Assembly (NCBI GenBank): GCA_039026975.1
Contig: JBCCLI010000188.1
Span: forward strand, 1-11,854
Direction: 5' to 3'
DNA length: 11,854 nucleotides
Origin: JBCBKZ01 sp039026975
GTDB taxonomy: Bacteria > Bacteroidota > Bacteroidia > J057
In this document: positions 11,796 through 11,854 of the stretch, piece after piece
How positions within the stretch are numbered: position 1 is the first letter of the stretch
Layout: each line of letters opens with the position of its first letter
Program-made: the position numbers and the translations under genes
Notes under the pieces: generated by a model
What the model was told of the DNA's origin: nothing
The model's input: only the letters and a program-made list of their open reading frames with translations
Databases searched by the model: none

Positions 11796-11854
11796 CTATA
11801 CCATGAATCTACACATATACAGGGGCTGGATGTAAGATAAAGGGCGAATAGTTA

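Larger units (their letters stand above)
11479..11854. other. Intergenic region upstream of the giant gene
   Basis: These 376 bases hold no supported full-size gene on either strand. They contain the leader ORF, the hairpin, the structured element and the A/T-rich stretch listed separately. From about 11796 to the window end I see nothing I can name. A plus-strand frame from TTG at 11600 to 11794 has no ribosome binding site and no recognisable product. Confidence 0.6.

Overview
The window is almost entirely one gene read from the minus strand. A single open frame starts at the ATG at 11476-11478 and runs to base 1 without a stop codon. That gives 3,826 codons in the window, and the C-terminus lies outside it. 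No other protein-coding gene of normal size is supported. The many short plus-strand frames are antisense shadows of this gene.

The predicted product is a giant exported, multidomain, adhesin-like protein of the kind found in Bacteroidota, especially marine or gliding Cytophagales-type bacteria. Grounds: moderate, A/T-leaning composition; Asn, Thr, Gly and Ser-rich beta-sandwich modules; malectin-like modules combined with a sugar-dehydrogenase-like propeller; Hydin-like and DUF4114-like modules; and Ig/PKD-like cysteine-pair repeats. Assignment to a genus is not possible from the sequence. Secretion by the type IX system is likely from context, but its C-terminal sorting domain would be outside the window.

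Order from the N-terminus (high coordinates to low): signal peptide (residues 1-36); ConA-like jelly-roll module 1 (37-307); malectin-like 1 (311-494); Ig/BACON-like (498-599); a tandemly duplicated cassette of cadherin-like plus ConA-like modules (601-956 and 959-1316); second Ig/BACON-like (1321-1422); malectin-like 2 (1427-1596); Ig/Big-like (1602-1706); sugar-dehydrogenase-like beta-propeller (1709-2125); Hydin-like (2133-2239); DUF4114-like (2246-2440); second Hydin-like (2485-2569); an unassigned segment (2571-2783); putative Ig (2786-2879); PKD/Ig-like (2885-2945); malectin-like 3 (2949-3128); Ig-like (3129-3228); five tandem repeats of about 78 residues (3230-3619); a beta-sandwich domain (3620-3743); and a cadherin-like/Ig repeat cut by the window edge (3746-3826). 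Together these suggest a long surface fibre with several candidate glycan-binding modules.

Upstream, 11479-11854 is non-coding apart from two possible mini-ORFs. It contains a perfect 8-bp hairpin that buries the start of an 18-codon leader ORF in frame with the giant gene and ending just before its ATG. Further upstream is a second structured element with competing inverted repeats around a perfect AAGGAGG. This leader is the least explained part of the window. All domain names come from reading the translation by eye, not from database searches.
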